NCBI GenBank assembly: GCA_965153355.1
Contig: OZ231127.1
Span: 19,840,001 to 19,904,000, forward strand
From: Flaccisagitta enflata
Taxonomy: Eukaryota > Chaetognatha > Sagittoidea > Aphragmophora
Direction: 5' to 3'
Length of the DNA stretch: 64,000 bases
Under the pieces are notes generated by a model. That model was given only the letters and a program-made list of their open reading frames with translations. It did no database searches and was not told the DNA's origin. The translations under genes were made by a program, and so were the position numbers. Shown here piece after piece: positions 45,808 to 60,171 of the stretch; within the stretch, counting starts at the first letter, position 1, and the number at the start of each line of letters is the position of its first letter.

Positions 45808-48800
45808 TATTTCATGAACAAGTTTTACGGTGAATCTGGCCTTACGTTAAGATAAACCCTGGCTTAAACTTGGTATCTGCATTGTTCCAGTCCAGCGAAC
45901 CATCTTTTATTCTGGCCATCAGTAGCCTTCACCCATGCAGGTTGTAACACCCATTTGAGTGTTAAAAAAGCATCACTGGTGTCTTGACTGACTGTTTATT
46001 GCAAAAAAAGTGCATATTTGTCTCATACCAGGGTGCTCAAACACAATTTGTGTCAGGGGTGTAACCCAAATTTTCATCCTCAGTTCAATGATGGCAATTT
46101 TGGCCTTTTTTGGGTAAAAAAGCCACATAGTGAAGCAGAAAAGGCAAGTCAATGATCATTTCTACTAATTTTGGGGTGAGGAATCCGAATCTGTCGTGAA
46201 AAATTAACTAAGATCATTACTTCGTTCAAAATAATCATTTTCGGGGCCCCGATCGAGCATTTTTTGCCCTTTTTCGGTAAAAAAAAAAAACTTAGCGAAG
46301 CAAAAGTGGCAAGTGAATGAACATATTTACTAATTTTGGGGTGAGGAATCTGAATCTGTTGTGAAAAATTGACTAAGATCATTACTTTGTTCACAAGCAT
46401 CATTTTGGGGGCCCCGATCGAGCATTTTTTGCCTTTTTACGGTAAAAAAAACACTTAGTGAGATGGCAATCACTATCTTCGTAATTTGACGGCTGGGGAA
46501 TCAATTATGAAGTGAACAAGGCCGGATACATGGCTACCCCAGTCGCGTGCGGGTGGGCACTGGGCAGAGGCTGTATTGGAGGTCACTTGATCATTTGGGC
46601 AGGAGCAGTGAGGCCATAGACCGCAAAAACCCCAAAAAAGTAAAGTGTGACAGACCAATGGAAGGATAAATGGACGGACAGACCAACGGATGAACCAACA
46701 AAGCAGGGTGTAGAGTCGCGTAGCACGCGACTAAAAATGGTCTAAGATGAATATCTTGATCATTCACTACCTCGTTCATTGCCCCAATTGAGCATTTTTG
46801 ACTTTAAAAAACAGGTCGCCCATTGGCGATATGTGATCAGCGATACCTGTTTCCCTGCTTTACATGATTGTGAAATGTGAATAGGAGTGAGGGGAAGAAG
46901 GGCAGCAGACAAGTCTATCCGTCTGAGACTGTCCTGAGACGGCTCATTTGAAGCCTGTGAGGGCAGATTGGTAGCCTGAAATGGCTGGTTTTAGGCCTGT
47001 GATAGCAGATTCGTTGCCTGAGGGCTGAATTGATGCCTGAGAAACCACAGAGGGCTGATTTCAGTTCTGAAAGGGTAGATCGCAGACTAAGGAAGGCATA
47101 TTTCAGGATTGAGAGGGTAGATTTCAGGCCTGAGAAGGCTGATTTCAGGCCCGCAGGGGATGGGGCCTGAGAGGACAGAGTTTAGGTCTGAAAGGGGGAC
47201 AAACAAACAGACAGACGGAATGATAGTAAAAGTCTCCCTGTGTTCTACAGGAATTGTCCCTTTCGGGAACTCTGCTGAAAAAGTTATTTATAGATGCAAT
47301 TGTCGCATTCTATGGGCAATTTCATTAAGTTTGGGCAGGCAATCCGTATCATCAGTCAAAAAAGGCTCAAGATCAATGTGCTTAAACGATTTTTGACTCG
47401 TCATACAACGTAGGAAAAATGAAAAGTAGAAAAATGAAATCGATATTTCGCATCTATTCCAAGAATGCTTCATCAGGATAAAGCGAACGTTGTACGACGA
47501 GTCAAAAATCGTTTAAGCATGCCGCTACTACAACACTGCAACCTCCATCAACAAGATCAATATCTCGATTAAAACGATGACGAGTGGAAGTATTCACTTT
47601 ACAGATATAAGTAACTTTAGAATGTTTTGTTTTCTTCTAAGTTGATTATGAAAAGAAACATTTTGTTTCAAGTCTTTTGTAAGATACATTTGGTTTCACA
47701 TACACCAGACACAATGTGAACGGGTAACCACTTATAAATCCACCCACACACCATAATTTCCTGTGCAGGCGACACAAAAATGACTTAGATGTAATTGCAA
47801 TGAAAGACTTGAAATACAATTATCTTATGAACAAGGCCATACCGTGACACAAGTCGCGTGCAGGTGGGCAGGGGTAGTGAAAAAATAGACAAACCGAGCT
47901 GTTAGGCAGGAGCAGTAACTCCAAAACCGCTTAAAGGCGCCAAAAAAACAAAGTTACCAACGGAATGACGGACCGACGGACCGACCAACAGAAGGTTGTT
48001 GAGTCGCGTGCACGCGACTAAAAACCATTGCTCATTGAGGTTCATAGATTTATCATTGATTTTATGACATTTTCATGATTTACATACAGATACTTTAATA
48101 TCTTTTCACGCCTTGAGGAATGTAGGCAACCTGGTTTTTAGGTGCGCCGTAGCACCTCTACGGTCTATAGTCTATAGTTGGTTGGTCACACTCGAGTTGA
48201 AAATCGCAAAAAAATGTTTGAAGTCTCTTGTAAACTCGTAGTTTCATTCAATATCATTTTCATCTACAGTGAGACCTGATAGAGCTTGGGTTAGATCGGA
48301 TGGAGCTTGGTATAGGTCTAGGAATTCATGTTTCTTGTCATTTCATTTATTGTCATGTTCAATAATGGTTGGGTCTGAGAGAGCTTGGGATAGGTCTGAT
48401 GGAGCTGGGGATAGGTCTAAGAATTAGTAACGCCAGGCCTTGTTTATAAATATCCAGTTAGTCACAGACAGGCGACTCTATACCATGCTGTGCCGGTCCG
48501 TCGAGTCACAGACAGGCGACTCTACACCATGCTGTGTCGGTCGGTCTGTCAGTCCATAAATTTTTTTTACCGCTCGATCTAGGCAATTCTCGTCTCCAAT
48601 GGAGACGATAGGAGATAGCTTAATGTCGATTTTTAAAGAAGGCTTTATATCGATTTTTGATATGAGTTACTAATGAATTACTAAGTGATCAACACTCCTG
48701 ATTTTTTCTGTATCTTGTTAATTACCAAGATCATACCTGGATCATAGAGCACAGATGCATTCTTTTTTACCTACTGTAAACAAAACTCTCTCTCTCTCTC

Positions 48801-48853
48801 TCTAACTTTTCATTTTCCTTCTTATCCTCCTCCTCTGTCTCTGTCTCTCTGTA

Positions 48854-48937
<84 letters not shown>

Positions 48938-50162
48938 TGCTGATTCCTTATTTCGAGTTTCTCTCTCTCTCTCTTCTCCTTCTTCTTTTCTTTCTTTTCC
49001 TTTCTTTGATTGTGCCCATTGATTGAGTCTCGCCTTGACAAGCCGATAAACATGATATCAATTTCTTTATATACACATAATGATACAGTTATTATTTGCG
49101 GGTGGGCAGGGGCGGAAATGCGCGTTTTTGCACTCTCTCAACTCGATCACCACGAACCAACCGACCGACCAACGGACGGACGGACGGACAAAGCCTCTTA
49201 TAGAGTCGCTAGTCCGCGACTAAAAACCACTCGGAATTCAAAAATGTGACAGACGGACCGACGGACCTACTGACCTACCGACCTACCGACCGACACGGCA
49301 AGGTGTAGAGTCGCGTGTCCGCGACTAAAAAGCCCAACCGGGCAACGATGCGTTCTGACTGTGTCTTTGCATATATGGACCTTGGCGGTAGACACGTGAG
49401 ATATATTAAGGGATAGATGGACAGAGAGACAGACAGACAGACAGACAGATTAAATGACAGTATCAAAATTGTCTTTCAAACCATCCTGATGAGCGTTTGC
49501 CGTTTGGTTTATTTCAAGGCATCCAGCGATTCTCAGATAGGCGTAACGGACATACCAACAAACAGACCAACCCATGGACAGACAGACAGAAGGACAGACA
49601 GACCCTCTTTTTGTGATGCATTCCTGACGGACACATATAAAAGTGTTCACTTATCAATCATGAAGAACACATAATAAGCTAAAAAAGTTATCCAAGCCGT
49701 ACTGGCAGTCAAATCCCTTTGTTTGATAGTCATTGACAAAAAGCTCATTTGCATATTGCAGTAAATTAGTACATTTTAAATTTCCGCGTAGGGTTAGATT
49801 TGGAAGCAAAAAGATTGTTAGCCAATGGTTTAGATTGCCATTGCCAACCAATAAATCCTAGATTTTTTAGGTTTAAAAATATATCTTTTTATTATTGAAC
49901 TTTAAAAATTCTTTTTTTTACCTCATTTCACCCCTCGGTTGAAAACGGCCTATGTTTATAGTATACAATTTTCAAGTCATCCGGAGGCATGGAGGCCTTG
50001 ACTTTATCGGGCTTGAGCACCCTGGGTTTTATTCAAAATGCAGTTTTTTTGTATGGAACATCTAGCCAAATTTGTGTCGTCAGATCGCAGAAGGATGCTC
50101 AAAATGAATGGTACATCCCCGACTCTCTCTTCTCTCTCTCTCTCTCTATCTCTTCACAATAG

Positions 50163-50239
<77 letters not shown>

Positions 50240-53200
50240 TTTTTACCCACGTCTTCTCATCGTTCTTTTCCGAATAGTCAGGGAGCTTAATGGCAGATTG
50301 GTTTGAAAATTTGAATAACAACGATTTGATTGATGAAAATGCTAATTTTGGCCATTTTAGCTCATTTTTAGCCTTTTGTTAGTTTATCATGACCCCGGGA
50401 TCAATGTCCAAAGTTTATTTGCCCTAGTTCTGACTGTATATAGTGAGATTTACAAAGGAATTTTACGCATGAGTTTTATTTTTGACTATTTTAGAATATT
50501 TTAGCCTGTTTTTATTTATCTCATTAAGTATATTTGACCCAGTTCTAACTGGATGAGTGAGATTTATAAAAAAATTCCACAAAACTATAATGCATTTAGA
50601 TAAAAATATTAATTTTAGTCATTTTAAGCCATTTTTTGCCTGTTTTGGTCCTGGTATCAGTTTTCAAAGCTCTCAATGAGTATATCTGACCTATTTCTGA
50701 CTGGATAGAGTGAGATTGGCAAAAAAATTATTGATAACATTGATTTTTTGTAAAAAATGCCAATTTTGGCCTGTTTTTGGCCTGGTATGACTCCTGTATC
50801 AATGTCTAAAGCTCTTATTGAGCATATTTGACCTGGTGTTGACAGGATTGAGTGAGATTTGTGAAAAAAAATTTGAATATCAATGATCTATTCAAAGAAA
50901 ATGCCAATTTTGGCCATTTGAAACCATTTTTAGCCTGGTTTTGGCCTGTTATGATCCCAAAGCAGTGTCTAAAGCTCTCAATAAGTGTTTTTAACCTATT
51001 TCTGACCTAATTGAATGTGATTGACAAAAAAATTTTAAATAACACTGATGGTTTTTAGGAAAAAATGCTGTTTTTGGCTGTTTTGGGTCATTTCTGGCCT
51101 GTTATTGGCAATACTCAGTCCCTGTATGGCTGCAAAGTTCTTGTAAATTGTATATGAATTTCAATTCTGGTTAGGTTTGATTAAAAGATGCAACCAGGTG
51201 ATGATAGTGTACTTCAAATAGCCAAAAAAATGCATTTTTACCCAAAAAATTACAAAAAATATAAATTTTTGAAGGGTGGGCCAAAAAATATTCCAAAATA
51301 AAGGTCAGATTTGTGTTCAGCACAAAAAAAATGTCAGAGTAATAAAGTTCCAACGTTTTTTGGCAATTTTGACTCTACACTTCCTTAAGCTCCCTGACTA
51401 GAAAACAAAATCTGCAAAATTCTGTTTGAGTGTTCTCGCGTGAAAGTCTAAGTTTGCATAGAAACGCACAAAATCAAAAAAATAAACACATGGCCCTGTT
51501 CTACATTCACTAGAGATCACAGCCATGTTCTTGGAAATACAAAATTTGACTCATGGAGGCAGTCTTAGACTTTCACGTCCAAGAAATAATATTTTCAAAA
51601 GCCCTGAATCTTGATATTTTTTCTGGAGTAAGGTCAAAATAAGCGGAAAAAAACTTTCGCGAGGGTGAATTTTTGGGACCTAATGATGGTCAGGGTTCCA
51701 ACTGATGAAGATGAAATGGCGGTTTTGTGTTTGAGTGACTTATGATAATACAATACATCAAAATTCCCTGACTTCTCTGAATATGCAAATTGGCTTCGCA
51801 ACCAGAGGGAGGTACATATTTCTAGGGATTTTTGCTTTTTGGCTGGGAGTAAATACCAGCGGACATAAGAAGTCGTACTGTAGGTCTATGGCACCACCCA
51901 TGACCGGTCATTTAGTCTTCGGGTCTATATCATACAAAGAAAATATGATATCACACTCAAGAGGTAGGAAAAAGTCGCAACGCTAGATTCTCCCTTTGGT
52001 GGAATTTCCCAAAGAGGTTTTTGCTATTTCCACCTTGTTTCTGGACTTAGAATCGGTTCAAGCATGTCGATAGGTACCTTAGCTATTCCCCCACTGGTAT
52101 AAGGGATGGAGGGAACAAAACGGAAAAGATTTAAGTGTGTTTTACACCTAAAAACTTGATGAAAAAATTGTTTTTTGATCGTCAACACTGCGACGTATAT
52201 GAAAGTTGAAACAAAATTGTCCTTACAAAAGGAGGCCAGAATTCTCCAATTTACAATGGTGTTATATATATCAATGTAGTCAATCTTTTCGTTTTTTGTT
52301 CAAACCAAGTTCTTTGATTCCGAAGGTTTTGGGCCATTCGTACATGACGAACCCACCCGGGCGATCCAGTGCGTGGCGATTTGGCTTTGGGACGGCGCAC
52401 AATTATAACGACAATGAGGTAAGTGAATGGCGGCTGTCGCATCCGTCTTAACAAGTGCAAGTATTGCCGAAATATGCTGCACCGCTCAATTTTGGCACAT
52501 ATTATCTTCTAATAAGAACAAAGTTTATAAGAACGTTAGGCTTAAAATGGCAAAAGAATAAGGAGCGTTGTAGTTATTTCACTAGTAGCTATCTCATTTG
52601 CAAGGCTTCCTCAAAAAGCGACGCTCACATAAAGGAATAAGCGTACCTGCTCCATTTGATTTCAAGTGTGTGTGCGTGTGTGCATTTGCCTTTCTCTCTC
52701 TGGGTATTTGTCTTTCTCACTTATTGTCTGCCAGTTTGTGTCTCAGTCTGCTTGTCTATCTGTGCCGTGTCCATTCATCTTTCTTTCACCCGTCAGTCTC
52801 CAAGTCCCCACTCCTCTTTTCGTCATATCTATTTCTTATACATCGTCATTTCTTGTCAGGTGAATTGTGGTCGCGTAGCTCTTGAAGATTGCGGCGTTTG
52901 CGGAGATCCGTTGAGTCAAAATCCCGGTGATAACACTCTGGGTGGCAGATACGGCTCAGGCATCATCGTTGAAACTTATAAAGAAGGAGATGTAAGTGTC
53001 TTGTACATATAACCAGTTTATTTTGTAGACGTGGTTCTCGTCTTTGCAATTGTCGATGTCTTCGTGATTGGTGATAATGTTGTTGTATTTGTTGCTGTCT
53101 TTAACGTGGTTATAAGTACGACTCTTCAAACATTCCGAGCAGCATTACAGTTCTGACTTGATCAAGATGCACTCTGGTTATTCTGCCAGCAGAGTTTGAA

Positions 53201-56200
53201 TCGCTGTAATATCACTGCTGCACTAAAAAACCAGTATTCTGCCACAGCTAGCACGCTCAGCACGAACGAAAAGCCGATAACATTCCACCGCGAAATGGTT
53301 TTCTTTTCTTTAAATTCTAACACATAGTAATCGTTTCATTTTTTGAAATTTACAATTATCAAGTTTTGACTCGTTCATTTGAATAAAAAATGTGTCCTTA
53401 TAATCTTCTGCGCTCATTTAAAGCAGTATATCAATTCAAAGCTTTATTGTCGATTGAACGTAGCTCCAATGTTTGCCATTATAAGAAACGGTTATCTTAA
53501 AACTGCATTTTGCAAATCAGGTTTTTGATGGTACCCGTCTTATCATTTACCTTTACCCTGTATCATCCTTATTCGTTTATCTTTAACAGATCATCAACAC
53601 TGTTACTCGCGTGACGGCGAATCACATGGGCTGGTACGAGTTTTCTTTGTGCGAGATTAAAGACGGCAAACCGGCCGTCGAGTCTTGCTTCAAGCCTCTC
53701 GAGCAGTTGGACGCGGACCGTCATCCTAAAGGCTTCAAGAATCCCACCACCAAATGGGAGCTTTTAAAGGCCGACGGCGCCGGAGATTTCACCATCAAAC
53801 TTCAGCTTCCCAAAGGCTTCACTTGTGACCACTGTGTCCTCAGATCCCTTTGGAACGCCGGTAAGGATTTCTTTCTTATTTTCTTTTTTTCTTTTTTCTT
53901 CTTTTTTTCTTTTTCTTCTTTTTCCTTTGTTTTGTTTCTTTGATTGAAAGATTGCCATGCATCATTCATTCATTCATTCATTCATTCATTCATTCATTCA
54001 TTCATTCATTCATTCATTCATTCATTCATTCATTCATTCATTCATTCATTCATTCATTCATTCATTCATTCATTCATTCATTCATTCATTCATTCATTCA
54101 TTCATTCATTAATTTTCTCTGTTGTTCGTTTGTTTGTTTGTTTGTTCGTCCATTTGTTCGTTCATTTGTTCGATCGTCCGTTTGTTCGTTTGTTCATTCA
54201 ACCATTCCCTTCATTCACCTACCTTCTCTTCTATAATCATTTACTTGCCACTTACTCCATTCATTCATCAATTCATTCATCATTCGTTCACCTCACAGGC
54301 AACGATTGGGGCTGCGACGCCGACGGCACCTGTGGAATGGGACACGGACCTACGCAAGAGAAATTCTACGCTTGTTCCGACATCGCCATCACTTCCTCCG
54401 GCAGCAACGTGGGATCCACCAAGCCACCCGCCACCACCGCTCCAACCACCACCACCACCACCAAGGCCACTGACACAGGTGGGAAGCGAGTGACTATTTG
54501 ATTGCCAGCTTCTTTATCAAAAAATAAAAAAAGATAGAATAAGAATGTCGTTTTAGTAGTTTTGGATGAGCCCAAAGAAAAACAAGTCAGAGATTTTCTA
54601 CCATATCTAAATCTTTATCTATATTATATCAATATACATGTCTGTATATGTATACATATATATACATATATTTCATATCCTTATATATGACACGGAGCAA
54701 GATCGCGTGAAATTTGTCAGTCACATGCTTTGAGCGTACCATTTAGCATCTTGGTTTTGAAGCCATCCCTCGGCAAGTGCTCAGCTGCACTCAAGTACTG
54801 CAATAAGTAATCCCTCTTGGGTTTTGACCACTTCTGTAGCCTGCTTGTGGAATACAAACATCAAATTTGAAAAGAAAAATCAGAAAAAAATCTAAATCTT
54901 GCTACAATGTTCCAAATGTCATAATTTCTAGCTGTCGTTATGGCCAGAAAATGAACATTAGTCCCTCTCCAGTGGACCAAACCCTTTCAGGGTATCTCAA
55001 GGTTTGTACAAAAAAATTTGCCACCCCATAACTTAAAATTTTGGTTCCTTAATTAGAAGTTATTTCAAATTTCCATTATTACAACAAGAAATTGAAAAAA
55101 AGTAAAAAAAAAGGTTTGACCAAAAATTAGCATACTTCCTGATGTCGCAAGGTCACAAGATTTGAGAACTAGTTAGGGGGATACTTTGGCTGGTTACGTC
55201 TCAATTTTTGTCTTAATCGGGCCATTTTAAGACTCGATTTTGAAATTCTTTCTCTTGGCTTTATGTCATTTCAGGATTTCGGAAAAAAACATTTTGAATT
55301 TTAAAAATTATGAATAATGAAATGGGTCAACAATTTTGCATTTTTAAAAACGTACGCACCTAGATAATCAATTTTACTAGGTGCGTACGTTCTTCGTTTT
55401 TCCATTTTCTCATTTTCTATGCAAATTCATAATTTTTAATGAAAATGGTCAGGTCTTGTTTCCTGTTGATAGTCAGGGAGCTTAATGGCAGAACCTATAA
55501 CGTAGGGTCAAAATTGCCAAAAAGCTTTGGAATTTCTCTATTTGGGCATATTTTTTCATGCTGAACACGAATCTGACCTCCGTTTTGAAATATTTTTTGA
55601 GCCTCCTTTTCAAAAATCCATTTTTTTGCAATTTTTGGGGTAAAAATGAACTTTTTGGCTATTTAGAGTACACTGTTGTCGCCTGGTTGCATTTTTTAGT
55701 CAAACCTAACAAGAACTGAAGTGAATACACAGTTTACAAGAATCTGGCGGCTATTTGGGGACTGTACATGGTCAAAAACAGGCCTAAAATGGCCCAAAAA
55801 AGCAAAAAACTGCATTTTTTCTAAAAATATCAGTGTTATTTAAAAAAATTTTGTCAATCACTCTCAATTAAGTCAGAACTAGATAGATATACTCATTGAG
55901 AGCTTTGAACCTTGATTCTAAGGTCAATTTGGCCAAAAAAACAGGCTAAAAAGGGCTTCAAATGGCAAAAATTGGCATTTTAATCAAATAAATCATTATT
56001 ATTTAGAATCTTTTTGTTAATCTCACTCAATCCAGCCAGAACTAAGTCAATACACACTCATTGAGAGCTTAGGACACTGATACAGGGGTCATAACATGCC
56101 AAAAACAGGCCAAAAATGGCCTAAAATAACCAAAATCGGCATTTTCATTAACTGGATCATTGTTATTTTGAATTTTTTCGCTTTTCTCACTCATTTCAGT

Positions 56201-59200
56201 CAGAATTAGGTTAATTTTATTCATTGAGAGCTTTGAACACTGATACGGGGGTCATAACAGGCCAAAAACAGGCCAAAAATGACTTAACATGGCCAAAATT
56301 AGCATTTTCATTATCAGACCATTGTTATTCTGAATTTTTTCGCTAATCTCCTTCGATTCAATCGGAACTAGGTCAAATAAACTCAATGAGAGCTGTAGAA
56401 ATTGATGTTGGGGCCTAAACAGGACAAAAACAGGCCAAAAATGGCCTAAAATGGCCAAAATTTACCTTTTTGTCTTAAAATTCACAATTGTTTGAATTTT
56501 TTTTTTGTAAATCTCACTATATCTAGTCAGAAGTAGGACGAATATACTCATTGAAAGCTCTGGACACTGATACAGGGGTCATAACAGGCTAAAAACAGGC
56601 CAAAATGGCCTAAAAAAAACAAAATTTGCATTTTTATCTCACAGTTCATTATTAAAAGAAACTTTTTTGCCAATCTCATTCAATTCAGTCAGAACTAGAT
56701 CAAGTTTACTCATCGAGAGCTTTAGAAACTATTACCAGAACAATAACAGGCCAAAAATAGTAGCAGAAGCGTTACATGGTCAGCGGTACCCGATGCCCCT
56801 AAGTTAGTGTATGTGGGAATGAGATCATGAGAGGGGCAGAGGCTCCGGAGGGGCTGATGACCTATGATTCCACACAGGACAATTTTCTCCGGTTTGAGAA
56901 GCTGGTTTGGAGGGCCCAGAGGCCTGATTTTGGCTTTGAAAGGTCTGATTTAGGGTGTGAGAGGCTTGATTTGGGGTCTGAGAGGCTTGATTTGGGGTCT
57001 GAAAGGCCTGATTTGGGTCTGAGGGGTCTAATTTGGGGTCTGAAAAGCCTGATCTGCGGTCTGGGAGGCCTGATTTGGGGTCTGAGAGGCCTGATTTGGG
57101 GTCTGGGAGGCCTGATTAAAGGTCTGAGAAGCCTGATTTAGGGTCAGTAAGGTCTGATTTGGGGTCTGAAAGGCCAGATTTGGGGTCTCAGAGGCTTTAT
57201 TTGAGGCTTGGGGTAGAGGGGGACGGACGGATGGACGGAAAACGGAAACTGGAGAAAATTGCCCTATGTGGAATCATAGGTTATCGGCCCCTCCGGGGCC
57301 GCTGCCCAACAGGCCTTAACAGGTCGCCCAAGGGCAATATGTGGTCAGCGATACCCGTTGCCCTGCTGTGCATGATTGTGAATTTGAGTGAGGGGAAGCA
57401 GGGCAGCGGCCCCGAAGGGGACGAAGTCCTGTAGAACACAGGGGGACTTTCGTTCGTCCGTTCGTTTGTCCATCCGTTTGGGCTGAATTCAGGTCTAAGA
57501 GGGCTGATGTAAGGCCAGAAAGCCAGTTGGGGGCTTGAATGGGCTGACTTGAGGCTTGAAAGAGCTGGATCAAGGCTTGGAATGCCATAGAGAACTGACT
57601 TGAGGATCAGATAGCTGATTTGAGGTTAATTTGAGGCAAGAGGTTGGATTTGAGGCCTAAGAGGCAAGATTTGAGGCCTGAGAGGCCAGATTTGAGGCCT
57701 GAGAGGCCAGATTTGAGGCCTGAGAGGCCAGATTTGATGCCTGAGAGGCCAGATAAGAGGCCTGAGAGGCCAAATTTGAGGCCTAAGAGGCTAGATTTGA
57801 GGCCTGAGAGGCCAGATTTGAGTCCTGAGAGGCCTCGAGGGGCGGGACGGACGGACGAACGAACGAACGAACGAAAGTCCCCCTGTGTCGGGGCCGCTGC
57901 CCAAAAGGCCTAAAATGGCCAAGATTGATGTTTTCAACCAACTAATCATAATTGTTATTTTTTTTTAGAAATCTCACTCAACCTAGTGAGAACTTGGATG
58001 AATATATTCATTTAGAGCTCTCGATTGAGTGACGTTGGCAAGAAATTCCTATTAACAATAACTTCTATGATGGAAGTGCCGATTTTTGCCATTTTAGGCC
58101 ATTTTTGGCCTGTTTTTGGCCTATCATGACCTCGGTATCAATGTCCAAAGCTCTTAATGAATATATATGACCTAGTTCCTGGATTGAGTGAAATTGGCGA
58201 AAAAATTCTGGATAACAATAATCTTTTTTGATGTAAATGCCGATTTTGGCTACTTTAGGCCATTTTTGGCTTGTTTTAGGCCTGGTATGATTCCCGTTTA
58301 AGTTTTCAAAGCTTTCCTTTAGTATATTTAACCTAGTTCTAACTGGATTGAGTGAGATTAGCGAAAAATTCTGAATATCCATGATTAACAGGCCTGAGCT
58401 ATATAGCATTTTTGTCAACTATACAATACCGATACAATACTTCCAAATATTGGGACAATGCAATACAATACCAATACAATACAATATCTATTAAAATTGT
58501 ATACAATATATTATAATTGTATACAATACATTGCAATATCTATATAATTTTTTAACTAAAATAATAAACTAAATAATAGAAAAAAATTTTTTATTTCACT
58601 CTTTGTTATTGTGTCTTTATCCTTAAACATTTTTAATCTTCTTCCTCTCCCTCCTCTTTGTCTCCTAAGGCCCTAGCCACTGATTCTTACCCTCAAAGAT
58701 TTTTGTTCCTCTTGATCCTATTCTTCCTCTTTTTCTCCATCTTTAACTCAGTCAAACTCTCGCCACTTTCCCTTCCTCCTTTTCTTCATTTCTCCCCTAC
58801 TCTCACATTGAGTAAATTTTCCTCTTCCTCTTCTTTTATCTCTCATCCTCTCCACATTTTCTGTTCTCCCTCAGATTCTTTGAATGCTCTTCCTCCTCCT
58901 CTTTATCTCATTCAGTCTCTCTTATATGTTTTTCCTTTGATCATCTTCCTTGTTGTATTGTATAGTATTGTATTGTATTGGAAATAATACAAAATTGGTT
59001 ATATGTATTAGGAAAACCCAATACACAAGAATATTGTAAACCCAATACCAATACCCAATACAATCGCTCAGGCCTGATGCTTAACTTGATAAAAACGCCA
59101 ATTTTGGCTATTTTAAGTCATTTTAAGCCTGTTTTTGGACTGTTAAGATCCCCATAGCAGTTTCCAAAGCTCTCAATAAGTATATTTGTCTTGGTTCTGA

Positions 59201-60032
59201 CTTAATGGAGTGATTGGCAAGAAATTTTTAAATAACACTGATATTTTTGAAGGAAAAAAGCTGTTTTTGGCTGTTTTTGGCAATTTACAGTCCCTGTATG
59301 GCCGCGAAATTCTCATAAGTTGTGTATTTACTTCAGTTCTTGTTAGGTTTGACTAAGAAATGCAACCAGGTGACAACAGTATACCTCAAATAGCCAAAAA
59401 GTTCATTTTTACCTCAAAAAAATAGATTTTTGAAAGGGGGGGCCAAAAAAATATTCCAAAATAGAGTTCAGACTCGTGTTCAGCACAAAAAAATATATCA
59501 TTATAATGAAATTCCAGAGCTTTTTGTCAATTTTGACCCTACACTTCCTTAAGCTCCCTGACTATGAAAAAAATTGATATGTTGCTGTTTGGATTATCAA
59601 GACCAATTGGCGAGGGATCATTGGAACCAAACGCATAAAACCCATAAAAGATAGATGACAATGACTAGTACAAAAGAAAGAAAGAGGGGGGCAGGGAGAC
59701 AGAAGTACGTAGTAAGTATTAAAACAAGGCCGGTTTCACGGCCAAAACAAGTTGCGGATGGGTGGGCAGGGGCGGGAATTTGCGCTTTTGCACTTTTACA
59801 TGGCCAGGCTAAATTGGAGTTTGGAATTCAAAGGGTTAAAACACGAAACTTGGGTCTGGTGACTTAGAATACAGCTTGGAACGCGGAAATGTTATGATTG
59901 GAGGCTTTGTTTCAACAACAACAACAACAACAACAGCAACAACAACAACAACATCTGATATAACAATATTAGGTGGTGTAGTGATTATAACTGGGGTCAA
60001 ATAGCTAAGTTCCAATTAATAGTACCAATGGT

Positions 60033-60066
<34 letters not shown>

Positions 60067-60127
60067 CCAACAACAACAACAACAACAAAAACAATGATGA
60101 CGGAGATGAGGACAACAACAGCAACAA

Positions 60128-60171
<44 letters not shown>

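Larger units (their letters stand above)
42157..52194. mobile_element. 10-kb composite insertion in LPMO-2 intron 1, TSD GTAT
   Basis: Copy 1 has a single GTAT (3387-3390) where copy 2 has GTAT (42153-42156), 10,038 bp of foreign DNA, and GTAT (52195-52198). The ends, GTCACAGTGCAAACGA and (inverted) GTCGCAGTGTTGACGA, are loosely alike (about 11 of 16). The interior is a mosaic of HINEs, a hAT-like and a foldback element and microsatellites, with no transposase frame. Confidence 0.7.
55472..59562. mobile_element. GTCAGGGAGCTTAA element, long foldback form
   Basis: TA-flanked (55470-55471; 59563-59564). Both arms carry the same 250-bp outer sequence in inverted orientation, then about 165-bp units (GGCCAAAAATGGCCTAAAAT, TCATTGAGAGCTTT, ACAGGGGTCATAACAGG) on the left and their complements on the right, so most of the element can fold back. 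Interrupted by two F2 elements and a hAT-like element. Confidence 0.82.

Noticed and set aside
53940-54236. HSFI-repeat protein
   Set aside because: Translation of (CATT)n in LPMO intron 4. The same at 6232-6786 and 60930-61604.
57644-57913. RPERPDLRPERPDLRP repeat protein
   Set aside because: Translation of the F2 internal GGCCTGAGA array. The similar frame at 56827-57141 is also array.
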